NCBI GenBank assembly: GCA_038207625.1
Contig: JBBQZO010000002.1
Location: 186,001-250,000 of the forward strand
Length of the DNA: 64,000 nt
Direction: 5' to 3'
Origin: JBBQZO01 sp038207625
GTDB taxonomy: Bacteria > Pseudomonadota > Gammaproteobacteria > Burkholderiales > Burkholderiaceae_D
Below the pieces are notes generated by a model. That model made no database searches. It was not told the origin of the DNA and saw nothing but the letters and a program-made list of their open reading frames with translations. A program made the position numbers and the translations under genes. Shown here piece after piece: positions 43,089 through 51,548 of the stretch (within the stretch, counting starts at the first letter, position 1; each line of letters starts with the position of its first letter).

Positions 43089-43252
43089 GCTGAGATTTTA
43101 CCGTAGATAGCAGGCGCAGCGGGGAATCGGTGCGCCCGGCGTGAAAGCGGGGCCGGGGTCGCGCAAACGGCAATTGTAACAAGTCGCGCCGCAATGTTTC
43201 CATTCGCGCCAGCTAGGTTACACTTTTATTTCCATTCACATTTACCAAGATC

Positions 43253-43921
43253 ATGAAAATTTCCCTGCTTGCCTTGTCCCTTCTGATGGCGTTTCAAACC
43301 AGCGCGCAGGCCGAGGAGCGCGCCTGGGCGCCCTACCGCATGCTGATGGAGACGATCAAGCTCGACAAACTGGACGCCTTGCCAGCGGCCGAGCACGACA
43401 AGGTCATCGTGTACGCGACCATCACGCCGAGCAACAAGAACATCAAACCTTCCGACGTCGTGTTGACGCTGGTGCACGGCAGCGAACGGCAAGCGTTCCA
43501 CGTCAGCGCAGACCACAAGCTGAACATGCCGTTCAAGCGCACATGGTTCGATGACGACGCGCAGATCATGATCAACCAGCCCAAGGGCGAAAAGATGGGC
43601 ATCAATTTCGCCATCGACGCGGCGCTGCCGGCCGGAACGCAATGGTCGTATGCGAGCTTGATGGGCAGCGTCAAGCAGTCGAACGCCTTGATCAAGAGCC
43701 AGGCGGGGATGCTCAGCCTGCTTGTGCCGTCGATGAAGACCGTGGTGCTGCAATTTGCCAAGCCGGCCCAGCTGACCATCGCCACCAAAGACGGCGCACG
43801 CACCGTGAGCAGCGACGCGAAGAACGCGATCCGGCTCAAGCCCGAGGACGCCTTGATGCGGGAGAACCCGACAATGAGCGTGACGGAGCGACCGCTGGAA
43901 GCGCAGCTCGATACAGAATAA
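43253..43921 (+). CDS. Exported unknown protein
   Basis: This is a 222-residue protein with a Sec signal peptide (MKISLLALSLLMAFQTSAQA, probable cleavage before EERAW). The mature part has TIKLDKLDALPAAEHDKVIV and VVLTLVHGSERQAFHVSADH, and reads as a beta-rich periplasmic domain similar to the DUF2987-type proteins of beta- and gammaproteobacteria; that match is from memory of the pattern. No membrane anchor. Divergent from dnaX. Function unknown. Confidence 0.78.
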   Translation: MKISLLALSLLMAFQTSAQAEERAWAPYRMLMETIKLDKLDALPAAEHDKVIVYATITPSNKNIKPSDVVLTLVHGSERQAFHVSADHKLNMPFKRTWFDDDAQIMINQPKGEKMGINFAIDAALPAGTQWSYASLMGSVKQSNALIKSQAGMLSLLVPSMKTVVLQFAKPAQLTIATKDGARTVSSDAKNAIRLKPEDALMRENPTMSVTERPLEAQLDTE

Positions 43922-43977
43922 GGGGAGTTGGTTCGCCGGCGCCGAACGCGCTGGCGGGAGATCAAAAGAGGCGAGCC

Positions 43978-44074
43978 TGATCTGCGGCACTCATGGGTAA
44001 TAGCCGTGGCTGCTTCGTTCCCGACCTGACCAGGTTAGCCATGCCACAATGCGCAGGGGCCCGCCGGGTGCAAT
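43978..44074 (-). ncRNA. ffs: Signal recognition particle RNA (4.5S type)
   Basis: On the minus strand the conserved SRP core ACCTGGTCAGGTC, then GAACGAAGCAGCCA, is present, matching the symmetric loop and GNAA-type tetraloop region of bacterial 4.5S RNA. Flanking arms (CTGCGCATTGTGGCATGG and CCATGAGTGCCGCAG) pair to form the hairpin. A TATAAT box at about 44076-44081 lies just upstream. The ends are estimated to within about ten bases. It partners Ffh in membrane protein targeting. Confidence 0.92.
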
Positions 44075-44496
44075 TATAACCGACTCGGCAGATTGTGTGG
44101 GCGCGACACGAGAATCGTCTCGGGCGCCCTGCCCGAGTCGCCCCCGATGGCGCCGTTTCGCATTGACGATGCCGCCCGATCGCGTTGCGCGCACGCAGAT
44201 AGCGGCTGCGGGGCGGCGCGCATCACCTCGGCAGCAACTCGGGAAGGACTGGCCACACTCTTTTCACGCAGAACGCACTCCTGCGTACACGGCGCGCCGT
44301 CGCGCACAGGTCCTTCGTCACAATGGGCGTGCCCACCCAGTGTATGGGTGCACGCGAGTAATTCTACGAGCGTCTTGCGCCCGTCCACATATTCCTGCAA
44401 TAACCAGCTCATCGCATGATTCGGCGTGAAACCTGCGCGCGCAAAATTCGCATAGATTTGCGCGACCCGTTGATTGCGTTCAGTCTGAGTAGTCAT
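44074..44496 (-). CDS. Small protein with VbhA-antitoxin-like N-terminus
   Basis: This is a 140-residue frame starting MTTQTERNQRVAQIYANFAR. The first 55 residues (YANFARAGFTPNHAMSWLLQ, EYVDGRKTLVELLA) resemble the VbhA/Fic-antitoxin-type helical domain, in which a Y-V-x-G-x-x-(S/T)-L-x-x-(A/L) pattern is typical. No Fic protein is encoded nearby. The remainder is Cys/Arg/Ala-rich and less protein-like, and its end coincides with the SRP RNA promoter, so the C-terminus may be non-functional or the gene shorter than read. The ATG at 44496 has no strong ribosome site. Confidence 0.5.
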   Translation of the reverse strand: MTTQTERNQRVAQIYANFARAGFTPNHAMSWLLQEYVDGRKTLVELLACTHTLGGHAHCDEGPVRDGAPCTQECVLREKSVASPSRVAAEVMRAAPQPLSACAQRDRAASSMRNGAIGGDSGRAPETILVSRPHNLPSRL

Positions 44497-44845
44497 AGGA
44501 ATCGTGATAGAAGAAGTCGGATTAAATGCAGAGCAACAATATGCATGCGCGCTCGGTGGCGCCGTCGACATCGACGGCCCGCACGCGCACATCGACGAAT
44601 CGGCGCCAGTGGCGGCCACACCGCGCACTGGTCGACGCCCGCCCCTTCACGCCTGCAAACACCCGCAGCCAAGCCCGCAACGCCGTATCGGCCTTGCATG
44701 GCGCCATCAAAATGTTTTTCGAACTGCAAGTATTACAACGTAACAGCCATGACCGTAACTTACAGTTACACACTTCAATCGTGCGCACCTACCAACTATT
44801 GCAATTCACCGGACGCCCTTCACGATGCCCGGCCGCACGGCGACC
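44497..44845. other. Intergenic region downstream of ubiD
   Basis: No gene is supported; several short frames overlap on both strands. A small inverted repeat, GTAACT-TAC-AGTTAC, lies at about 44755-44769. It could belong to the promoter of the gene at 44496 or to the end of the ubiD transcript. Confidence 0.4.
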
Positions 44846-46330
44846 TCAGATACCGAGCTCCTGCCAGATCTGATCGATGCGCGCCTTCACGTCGGGCGTC
44901 ATGGAAATCGTCGTGCCCCACTCGCGACTGGTCTCGCCAGGCCACTTGTTGGTGGCGTCGATGCCCATCTTGCTGCCCAGGCCGCTGACGGGCGAAGCGA
45001 AGTCCAGGTAGTCGATCGGCGTGTTGTCGACCAGTACCGTGTCGCGACTCGGATCGACCCGCGTCGTGATGGCCCAGATCACCTCTTTCCAGTCGCGGAT
45101 ATTGACGTCCTCGTCGACGACGACGATGAACTTGGTATACATGAACTGGCGCAGGAAGCTCCACACGCCAAACATCACCCGCTTGGCGTGGCCGGCGTAG
45201 GATTTCTTCATCTGCACCACCGCCATGCGGTAGCTGCACCCTTCGGGCGGCAAATAGAAGTCGGTGATTTCGCTGAACTGCTTTTGCAGCAGCGGAATGA
45301 ACACTTCATTTAACGCCACGCCCAGCACGGCCGGCTCGTCCGGCGGTTTGCCCGTGTAGGTCGAATGGTAGATCGGGTCGCGTCGCATCGTGATGCGGTC
45401 GATCGTAAATACCGGAAAGCTGTCCTGCTCATTGTAATAGCCGGTATGGTCGCCGAACGGACCTTCGAGCGCGTGCTCGTAGCCGCTCGGATGCGAGGGA
45501 TCGGGGTAGATATGCCCTTCCAGCACGATTTCGGCCGAGGCCGGCACGCGCAACTCGCTGCCGATCGCCTTCACCAGCACGGTACGACTGCCGCGCAGCA
45601 GACCGGCGAACTGGTATTCGGACAAATTGTCGGGCACCGGCGTGACGGCGCCGAGGATGGTCGCCGGATCGGCGCCCAAGGCCACGGCTACCGGATATGG
45701 CTGGCCCTTGGTCTGGATCGCGTGTTCACGGAAATCGAGCGCCCCGCCCCGGTGCGCCAGCCAGCGCATGATGACCTTATTGGGCCCGATCACCTGCTGA
45801 CGATAAATCCCCAGATTCTGGCGCTTCTTGTTTGGTCCCTTGGTAATGACCAGCCCCCAGGTGATCAGCGGCGCGATGTCGCCCGGCCAGCAATGCTGGA
45901 TCGGCAACTTGGCCAGATCGACGTCGGCACCCTCCCACACAATGTCGTGACAGGGCGCGCCGCGAATTTCCTTGGGCGACATGTCCCACACCGCCTTGAC
46001 CAGCGACCCTAATCCCAGCAGATCCTTGAAGTCCTTGGGCGGCTCGGGCTCTTTCAGACGCGCCAGCACATGGCCGATCTTGCGCAATTGGCCCACATCC
46101 TGCGCGCCCATACCCAGCGCCACCCGGCGTGGCGTGCCGAACAAATTGCCCAGCACGGGGATGCGGTGGCCCACTGGTTTTTCGAACAATAATGCCGGCC
46201 CGGCGGCGCGCAAAGTGCGATCGCACACCTCGGTCATCTCCAAAAACGGCGAAACGGGCACAGAAATGGTCTTAAGTTCGCCAATTTCTTGCAGTTGAGA
46301 AATAAAATCTCGTAAATCTGAATATTTCAT
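44846..46330 (-). CDS. ubiD: UbiD, 4-hydroxy-3-polyprenylbenzoate decarboxylase
   Basis: This 494-residue prenylated-FMN-dependent decarboxylase of ubiquinone biosynthesis removes the ring carboxylate. The N-terminus (MKYSDLRDFISQLQEIGELK) and core segments (IYRQQVIGPNKVIMRWLAHR, LEGPFGDHTGYYNEQDSFPV, DWKEVIWAITTRVDPSRDTV) match the family, and the length is normal. The conserved Arg and Glu residues near the cofactor appear in the expected blocks. The partner ubiX, which makes the cofactor, is not in the window. A strong divergent promoter for the transglycosylase lies in the upstream region. Confidence 0.96.
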   Translation of the reverse strand: MKYSDLRDFISQLQEIGELKTISVPVSPFLEMTEVCDRTLRAAGPALLFEKPVGHRIPVLGNLFGTPRRVALGMGAQDVGQLRKIGHVLARLKEPEPPKDFKDLLGLGSLVKAVWDMSPKEIRGAPCHDIVWEGADVDLAKLPIQHCWPGDIAPLITWGLVITKGPNKKRQNLGIYRQQVIGPNKVIMRWLAHRGGALDFREHAIQTKGQPYPVAVALGADPATILGAVTPVPDNLSEYQFAGLLRGSRTVLVKAIGSELRVPASAEIVLEGHIYPDPSHPSGYEHALEGPFGDHTGYYNEQDSFPVFTIDRITMRRDPIYHSTYTGKPPDEPAVLGVALNEVFIPLLQKQFSEITDFYLPPEGCSYRMAVVQMKKSYAGHAKRVMFGVWSFLRQFMYTKFIVVVDEDVNIRDWKEVIWAITTRVDPSRDTVLVDNTPIDYLDFASPVSGLGSKMGIDATNKWPGETSREWGTTISMTPDVKARIDQIWQELGI

Positions 46331-46800
46331 CGGTTTTTTGATTTTTTTAAGTGCAGACGATATTGTTCAATAAGCCACGGCAAGTGGTTGATTTTATTAG
46401 GTTTTGCTGCAGCGCAGCGAAAAAAGTCAGATCCAAAAGTTATAAAGAAACGATTCGTTAGTATTGACTTGATATAAACAGCCTTCTACAATTTGACCTA
46501 ACTTGATGAGCAGCCGGTCTGAGGACCTGATTTTAGCCTGACTCATACATTCACGGGGGCGGGGCCCCACCAGACATTTTAAGGAGTGTTGTCACGAGGC
46601 GTCTGCCTCATACCCCCGAAAAAAGTTGTATTGCCACTGATCCAATACCACTGGGAACGATCAGCTCAAGCAAGCAATGACGGCGTTTGTCGGGCGCACC
46701 ATGCGCCGACAGACGATATATTTCTGATGCACGGCATTCGCCATCCATTCCGCGCCAACGCGCGGCTCGGGTAGCTGTTGTCGCGACAAAGGGGAATTCG
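46331..46800. other. Divergent region between ubiD and the transglycosylase, with a long leader
   Basis: The promoter at 46464-46492 would give a plus-strand leader of about 300 bases before the gene at 46801. The leader includes GC-rich pairing segments (a GGGGCGGGGCCCC stretch near 46557 and GGCGCACCATGCGCC near 46693) and an AAGGAG site near 46581. A frame at 46586-46774 lacks usable spacing from that site, so I do not call it a gene. Confidence 0.45.
46464..46492 (+). promoter_or_regulatory. Strong sigma70-type promoter of the transglycosylase gene
   Basis: TTGACT (46464-46469) and TACAAT (46487-46492) are separated by exactly 17 bases. Expected start of transcription is near 46499, about 300 bases before the coding start. 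Confidence 0.72.
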
Positions 46801-47721
46801 ATGACAAATCGTTTCATTGGGGCAGCAAAGCTCGCCCAAACTATGGCTTTTCAGCCAGCTGCCTGGATGTCGGCAGCACGTGGTCTTTTGACTACGGCGC
46901 AACACACTTTGACCGTTTTCGGTCTCTCCGCAGTCGCCTTGATCGCGCTGCTGTTCGCACGCCCTGAACTGGTGAGCAAGTACGCCCCCAAGTTCCAGGC
47001 ACCTGAGCCGGTCGCCGAACTGGCCGTGCAGGCGCCCGCCCTGTCGGCCTTGATGGATGCGCCAAGCGCGCCGCCGCAAGTTAGCGAAGCGGCACCGTTG
47101 ACGGCAGAAGAAAAGGCGCAAGAAAAAGCCCTGCTTGGCAGCAAGAAGCAACAGAAGTTTGTCACCTCGTGGCTGTCCAAACGTTACCGCGTCGCCGGTG
47201 ACGCCGCCAACATGCTGGTCGCCACCGCCTACACGACCGCCAGCGAAATCAAGCTCGACCCGCTGCTGATCCTGGCCGTGATGGCCATCGAGTCGGGCCT
47301 CAATCCGTTCGCGGAAAGCCCGGTGGGCGCGCAAGGCCTGATGCAGGTGATGTCCAAGGTACATCATCAGAAGTTCCAGGAAATGGGCGGCGCGCAGGCG
47401 GCACTCAATCCGGTGGCCAACATCCGTGTCGGCGCGCTGATCCTCAAGGACTACGTCACGCGCGGCGGATCGGTGGAAGCGGGTCTGAAGACCTACGTCG
47501 GCGCCGCGGCATTCGAAAGCGATTCGGGCTATGGTTCGCGCGTGCTGGCTGAATATCAGCGTCTGAAACAAGTCTCGACCGGCAAGAAAGTGCCTACCAG
47601 CACCCCTGCCGCACCAGCGCAGACGATCACTGCGGCAGCCGACAAGCCGGCATCGCCGCCGCTGAAACCGGACACGGCGGCAACGCAAACGCTCAAGACC
47701 GATCAGATCGCCGGCCTGTAA
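46801..47721 (+). CDS. Membrane-anchored lytic transglycosylase (SLT domain)
   Basis: This 306-residue protein cleaves peptidoglycan glycan strands. A hydrophobic segment near residues 35-55 (LTVFGLSAVALIALLFARP) anchors it to the inner membrane. A Pro/Ala linker precedes the SLT domain at about 125-255 (SEIKLDPLLILAVMAIESGL, FAESPVGAQGLMQVMSK), with the catalytic Glu in AIESGLNP. A low-complexity Ala/Pro/Thr tail follows. An AAAGGGGA ribosome site supports the ATG at 46801; upstream in-frame codons would precede this site. Confidence 0.9.
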   Translation: MTNRFIGAAKLAQTMAFQPAAWMSAARGLLTTAQHTLTVFGLSAVALIALLFARPELVSKYAPKFQAPEPVAELAVQAPALSALMDAPSAPPQVSEAAPLTAEEKAQEKALLGSKKQQKFVTSWLSKRYRVAGDAANMLVATAYTTASEIKLDPLLILAVMAIESGLNPFAESPVGAQGLMQVMSKVHHQKFQEMGGAQAALNPVANIRVGALILKDYVTRGGSVEAGLKTYVGAAAFESDSGYGSRVLAEYQRLKQVSTGKKVPTSTPAAPAQTITAAADKPASPPLKPDTAATQTLKTDQIAGL

Positions 47722-48347
47722 CGAGCCGCCGTCCTTATTCCTTCGCGCAGGCCCCTGCCCGCGCCACGCTGCGGCGCGGGTCCGGCGCCAGCGCGTGCAC
47801 ACTCGCTTGACTGCATGAGCTGGCTTTGCGCATCAGAGTCCGACCAGCGCGCAGCGCGCGCATCAGTTTGCCGGACGATCCGTCCGGATGGACGCGCTCT
47901 GTTGCGCCATCGGCATCATGTCGGCCGCCCCGCCGTACGACGCAACATTGCGCACACTGGCCTTGCCGGAGTGAGCAATTCAACGTGGCGACGAGGCGGG
48001 TGCGATCTGGCTATACTGCGGACGCACTGTATGCATTTGACAACAAGTCACATTCCGTTACAAAACATTTTTTCTCGGAAATTGTTTTGCAATGTTATAA
48101 TTAAAATCATTAAATTCAATATTCACTGCAGGCGGCTGACGTTGCCGCACATGCTATTCCTCCGCATCCGATCCCCGCGGCGACGTATCCTGGGGCAATG
48201 TGGAGTTTTTAATTGGCGCGACCTCGTTTGCACGCCAATACTTGCTAGCACCCGGCCGCAGAGCGTTCATGTCTGCATTGGGTGCGCGCGCCGGAGCACG
48301 CGCAATGCGAGTCCACCAGATTTTTGCAAGCTCAAACCTATTTCGTT
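47722..48347. other. Intergenic region before the polysaccharide locus
   Basis: No gene is supported. Just after the transglycosylase a GC-rich stem, CCCGCGCC/GGCGCGGG (47758-47780), without a T run could aid termination. A strikingly AT-rich stretch at about 48050-48125 includes TATAAT near 48095 and probably holds the promoter for the glycosyltransferase at 48348. Confidence 0.5.
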
Positions 48348-49286
48348 ATGCGCACAGACCCGTTCCTACCCAAGGTCGCCATCCTTCTTTGCACTTACCA
48401 TGGCCAACACTATCTGGCAGACCAGCTCGATTCGTTTGCCGCGCAGTCTTACCCGTTCTGGGAACTGTGGGCGTCCGACGATGGCTCCGAGGACGACACG
48501 CACGCCATTCTTGAGCGGTACCGCCAGAAATGGGGGGATCGGCGCCTGTCGGTGCATTCCGGTCCCGAGCTCGGCTTCGCGGCCAATTATCTGTCGCTCA
48601 CCTGCAAGGCCGACATCAATGCCGGTTACTACGCCTATTCGGACCAGGACGACATCTGGGAAGCGGACAAGTTGCAACGCGCGATGGACTGGCTGCTGAC
48701 TATTCCCGCACACATCCCTGCCCTGTATTGTTCGCGCACCCGTCTGGTCGATGAAAACAACCAGGACATCGGCCTGTCGCCGCTATTTACCAAACCGCCA
48801 AGCTTTGCCAATGCCCTCATGCAAAACATCGGCGGCGGCAATACAATGGTGTTTAATGATGCCGCCCGCAAGATCCTGCGCGAGGCGGGCGACGACCTCG
48901 AAGTGGTCTCGCACGACTGCTGGGCCTACATGGTCGTGAGCGGCTGCGGCGGCCAAGTCATGTACGACGCCTATCCGTCGCTGCGATACCGCCAGCACGG
49001 TGCCAATCTGGTTGGCACCAATACCAATTGGCGCGCCCGCCTGACGCGTGTGCGCATGTTGTGGCAGGGCTGGTTCCGCACCTGGAACGACCGCAATATT
49101 GACGCCTTGCAGCGGGTGCGCGAGCATTTCACCCACGAGAACCAGCAAATTCTTGACCAGTTCGCAAGTTCACGCAAGCGCTCGATGTTACCGCGCCTGA
49201 TAGGCCTGAAGAAATCGGGTATTCATCGTCAAACGTTGCTGGGCAATCTAGGCTTGGTGTTTGCCGCCGTTTTCAGAAAAATCTGA
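48348..49286 (+). CDS. GT2-family glycosyltransferase (copy 1 of tandem pair)
   Basis: This is a 312-residue cytoplasmic glycosyltransferase, probably rhamnosyl- or related-type, acting on the lipid-linked polysaccharide. The GT-A fold is seen in VAILLCTYHGQHYLADQLDS and LWASDDGSEDDTHAILERY, with the metal-binding block YSDQDDIWEADKL. A conserved core ALMQNIGGGNTMVFNDAAR is shared with the next gene. C-terminal part is basic and may touch the membrane. The ATG at 48348 is chosen; an upstream in-frame start gives an extension not found in the paralogue. Sugar specificity is unknown. Confidence 0.9.
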   Translation: MRTDPFLPKVAILLCTYHGQHYLADQLDSFAAQSYPFWELWASDDGSEDDTHAILERYRQKWGDRRLSVHSGPELGFAANYLSLTCKADINAGYYAYSDQDDIWEADKLQRAMDWLLTIPAHIPALYCSRTRLVDENNQDIGLSPLFTKPPSFANALMQNIGGGNTMVFNDAARKILREAGDDLEVVSHDCWAYMVVSGCGGQVMYDAYPSLRYRQHGANLVGTNTNWRARLTRVRMLWQGWFRTWNDRNIDALQRVREHFTHENQQILDQFASSRKRSMLPRLIGLKKSGIHRQTLLGNLGLVFAAVFRKI

Positions 49287-49634
49287 AGCCATTCGGACGC
49301 GACACTTGACGCAATTCGTTATAAAAATGGCATTCTTGCGCAGGTTGCCTCCGTGCGGCTTGAATGTTAAACTGCGTCCCCGCAGAATGAATGAGAACGC
49401 CTCTTCGATGGCAGTGTGAGATGGGCTTGGCCTGCGCGCCATCCGGAACGACACGTAGCGTCGGCAATATCGACCGTGGATACGGATGCATAGCCGGCCC
49501 AGCATGCCATTGGCGGTACAACTAGAGGCCAATCTTCTAAGAAAGTAACATGTTTGTGAGCCGCAATAACAATAACCCTGCACCGCAGCGCGGCGGGCGG
49601 CGCTTGCCACAGACGACGTTCGCCGGTCTCCCCT
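49287..49634. other. Spacer between the tandem glycosyltransferases
   Basis: No gene is supported. The 348 bases may carry a second promoter. I see no close copy of the region upstream of the first glycosyltransferase, so the duplicated unit seems to comprise mainly the coding sequence. Confidence 0.4.
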
Positions 49635-50573
49635 ATGGCTGTTGACGATGCCTTGCCAAAGGTCGCCATCTTGCTTTGCACCTACCATGGCCAACATTAC
49701 CTGGCAGCGCAACTCGATTCGATTGCGACCCAATCCTACCAACACTGGCAGGTGTGGGCCTCCGATGACGGATCGCGGGACGACACGCACGGCATCCTGG
49801 AAGCCTACCGGGTCAAGTGGGGCGATGCGCGCTTGTCGATTCACGCAGGACCGGCCGCAGGTTTCAAAGCCAATTTCCTATCCCTCACTTGCAACGCCAG
49901 CATCGCGGCGCGCTGTTACGCCTACTCGGACCAGGACGACATCTGGGAAACTGACAAGTTACAACGCGCGATGGACTGGCTGCTCGCCATCCCCGCCGGC
50001 GTGCCCGCCTTGTATTGCGCGCGCACCCGTTTGGTCGACGCGCAAAACCGCGACATCGGCATGTCGCCGTTGTTTTCGCGCGCACCGGGCTTTGCCAACG
50101 CCTTAATGCAAAACGTGGGTGGCGGCAATACCATGGTTTTCAACGACGCCGCACGCGCGCTGCTGCGCGAGGCGGGCCCGGACGTCGATGTCGTCTCGCA
50201 CGACAGCTGGGTGTATATCGTTGTCAGCGGATGCGGCGGACGCGTCATGTACGACCCTCAGCCATCGTTGCGCTATCGCCAGCACGACGCGAATGTGGTG
50301 GGCAACAACACCGGCTGGCGCGCCCGCCTCGATCGCATGCGCAAGCTTTGGCAAGGTAACTTCCGTCATTGGAACGAGCGGCACATTGTCGAATTGCAGC
50401 GCATTCGTCACCGTCTCACCCCGGCCAATCGGGAAACGCTGGACCGGCTCACTGAAGCACGAACGCGCGCATTGTTGCCGCGTCTTTGGATGCTGAAGAA
50501 ATCAGGCGTCTACCGCCAAACGCTGCTCGGCAACATGGCGCTGTTCGCTGCCGCCATTTTTAAGAAGATCTAA
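49635..50573 (+). CDS. GT2-family glycosyltransferase (copy 2 of tandem pair)
   Basis: This is a 312-residue paralogue of the preceding gene, with the same length and motifs: VAILLCTYHGQHYLAAQLDS, WASDDGSRDDTHGILEAYR, AYSDQDDIWETDKLQRAM and ALMQNVGGGNTMVFNDAAR. The two proteins align without visible gaps and differ mostly outside these blocks, suggesting duplication with possible divergence of acceptor or donor. No good ribosome site is seen before the ATG at 49635. Followed after 4 bases by a very small frame coupled to the ABC permease. Confidence 0.9.
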   Translation: MAVDDALPKVAILLCTYHGQHYLAAQLDSIATQSYQHWQVWASDDGSRDDTHGILEAYRVKWGDARLSIHAGPAAGFKANFLSLTCNASIAARCYAYSDQDDIWETDKLQRAMDWLLAIPAGVPALYCARTRLVDAQNRDIGMSPLFSRAPGFANALMQNVGGGNTMVFNDAARALLREAGPDVDVVSHDSWVYIVVSGCGGRVMYDPQPSLRYRQHDANVVGNNTGWRARLDRMRKLWQGNFRHWNERHIVELQRIRHRLTPANRETLDRLTEARTRALLPRLWMLKKSGVYRQTLLGNMALFAAAIFKKI

Positions 50574-50577
50574 TCGC

Positions 50578-50730
50578 ATGAACCTATTCACAACCGATGC
50601 TACACGTTTCACAAGTAGCCATTTTGTGCCCGACTGGCTGGGCCGGTCCGACGTGACGGCGCTCCATCTCGAACGCACGAGCGCGCGGATGCACGGCGCA
50701 CCGTTCGCTTCCAGCGAGGTGTTTGCCTGA
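50578..50730 (+). CDS. Possible 50-residue protein coupled to the ABC permease
   Basis: ATG at 50578 opens a 50-codon frame whose TGA overlaps the permease ATG (TGATG, 50728-50732). The product begins MNLFTTDATRFTSSHFVPDW and ends GAPFASSEVFA. It may be a leader-type coupling frame, or the remnant of a larger gene. There is no strong ribosome site, and it could equally be a spacer. Confidence 0.4.
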   Translation: MNLFTTDATRFTSSHFVPDWLGRSDVTALHLERTSARMHGAPFASSEVFA

Positions 50731-51548
50731 TGCGCGACTTTTCCGTCTCCCCGCAAGAAATGGTGCTCAGCCTGTGGCGCAACCGCACGCTGGTCAAGGC
50801 GCTCATCGAACGCGACGTCGTGGGCCGCTATCGCGGCTCGGTGATGGGCATATTGTGGTCGTTCTTCAATCCGGTGTTCATGCTGGTCATCTACACGTTT
50901 GTGTTTAGCGTCGTGTTCAAGGCACGCTGGAATGCACAGAGCGACTCCCAGACCGAGTTCGCGTTGGTGCTGTTTGCCGGCCTGATCATGTTCAACCTGT
51001 TCGCAGAATGCTTCAACCGCGCCCCAAGCCTGATCCTGAGCAACGTCAGCTATGTCAAGAAGGTCGTCTTTCCGCTGGAGATCCTGCCCTCGGTCGCGCT
51101 GGGCTCGGCCTTGTTCCACGCGCTGATCAGCCTGGTCGTCTGGCTGATCGCCTACCTGTTCCTGTACGGCCTGCCGCACGCGACGGTGTTTTACCTCCCC
51201 CTGGTGATGCTGCCACTGCTGCTGCTGATCATGGGCGTGAGCTGGATGCTGGCCTCGCTGGGCGTGTACCTGCGCGACGTGTCGCAGTTTATCGGCGTCA
51301 TCAGCACGGTGCTGATGTTCCTCTCGCCGGTGTTCTATTCAGGCGCCGCGCTGCCCAAGCAGTATCGCGACATGCTGCAACTGAACCCGCTCACGCCGGT
51401 CATCGAACAGGCGCGCGACGTGCTGTTCTGGGGCAAGGCCCCCGACTTGGCGGCGCTGGCGATCTATCTGCTCGCGTCGGCCGTGATCGCCTGGCTCGGT
51501 TTCGCCTGGTTCCAAAAAAGCCGCAAAGGATTTGCCGATGTCATCTGA
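50730..51548 (+). CDS. wzm: ABC-2 polysaccharide exporter permease (Wzm type)
   Basis: This is a 272-residue inner-membrane permease that exports lipid-linked polysaccharide with the ATPase encoded next. The cytoplasmic N-terminal amphipathic part (LWRNRTLVKALIERDVVGRY) leads into six hydrophobic helices (for example ILWSFFNPVFMLVIYTFVFS, ALVLFAGLIMFNLFAECF, LIAYLFLYGLPH, LPLLLLIMGVSWMLASLGV). RGSVMGILWSFF is the characteristic first-helix motif. It overlaps the ATPase start by 11 bases. Pathway: ABC-dependent O-antigen or capsule export. Confidence 0.93.
   Translation: MRDFSVSPQEMVLSLWRNRTLVKALIERDVVGRYRGSVMGILWSFFNPVFMLVIYTFVFSVVFKARWNAQSDSQTEFALVLFAGLIMFNLFAECFNRAPSLILSNVSYVKKVVFPLEILPSVALGSALFHALISLVVWLIAYLFLYGLPHATVFYLPLVMLPLLLLIMGVSWMLASLGVYLRDVSQFIGVISTVLMFLSPVFYSGAALPKQYRDMLQLNPLTPVIEQARDVLFWGKAPDLAALAIYLLASAVIAWLGFAWFQKSRKGFADVI

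Noticed and set aside
46586..46774. 62-codon frame in the transglycosylase leader
   Set aside because: The AAGGAG lies too close to the start codon, and the product is unremarkable; kept only as part of the leader finding.
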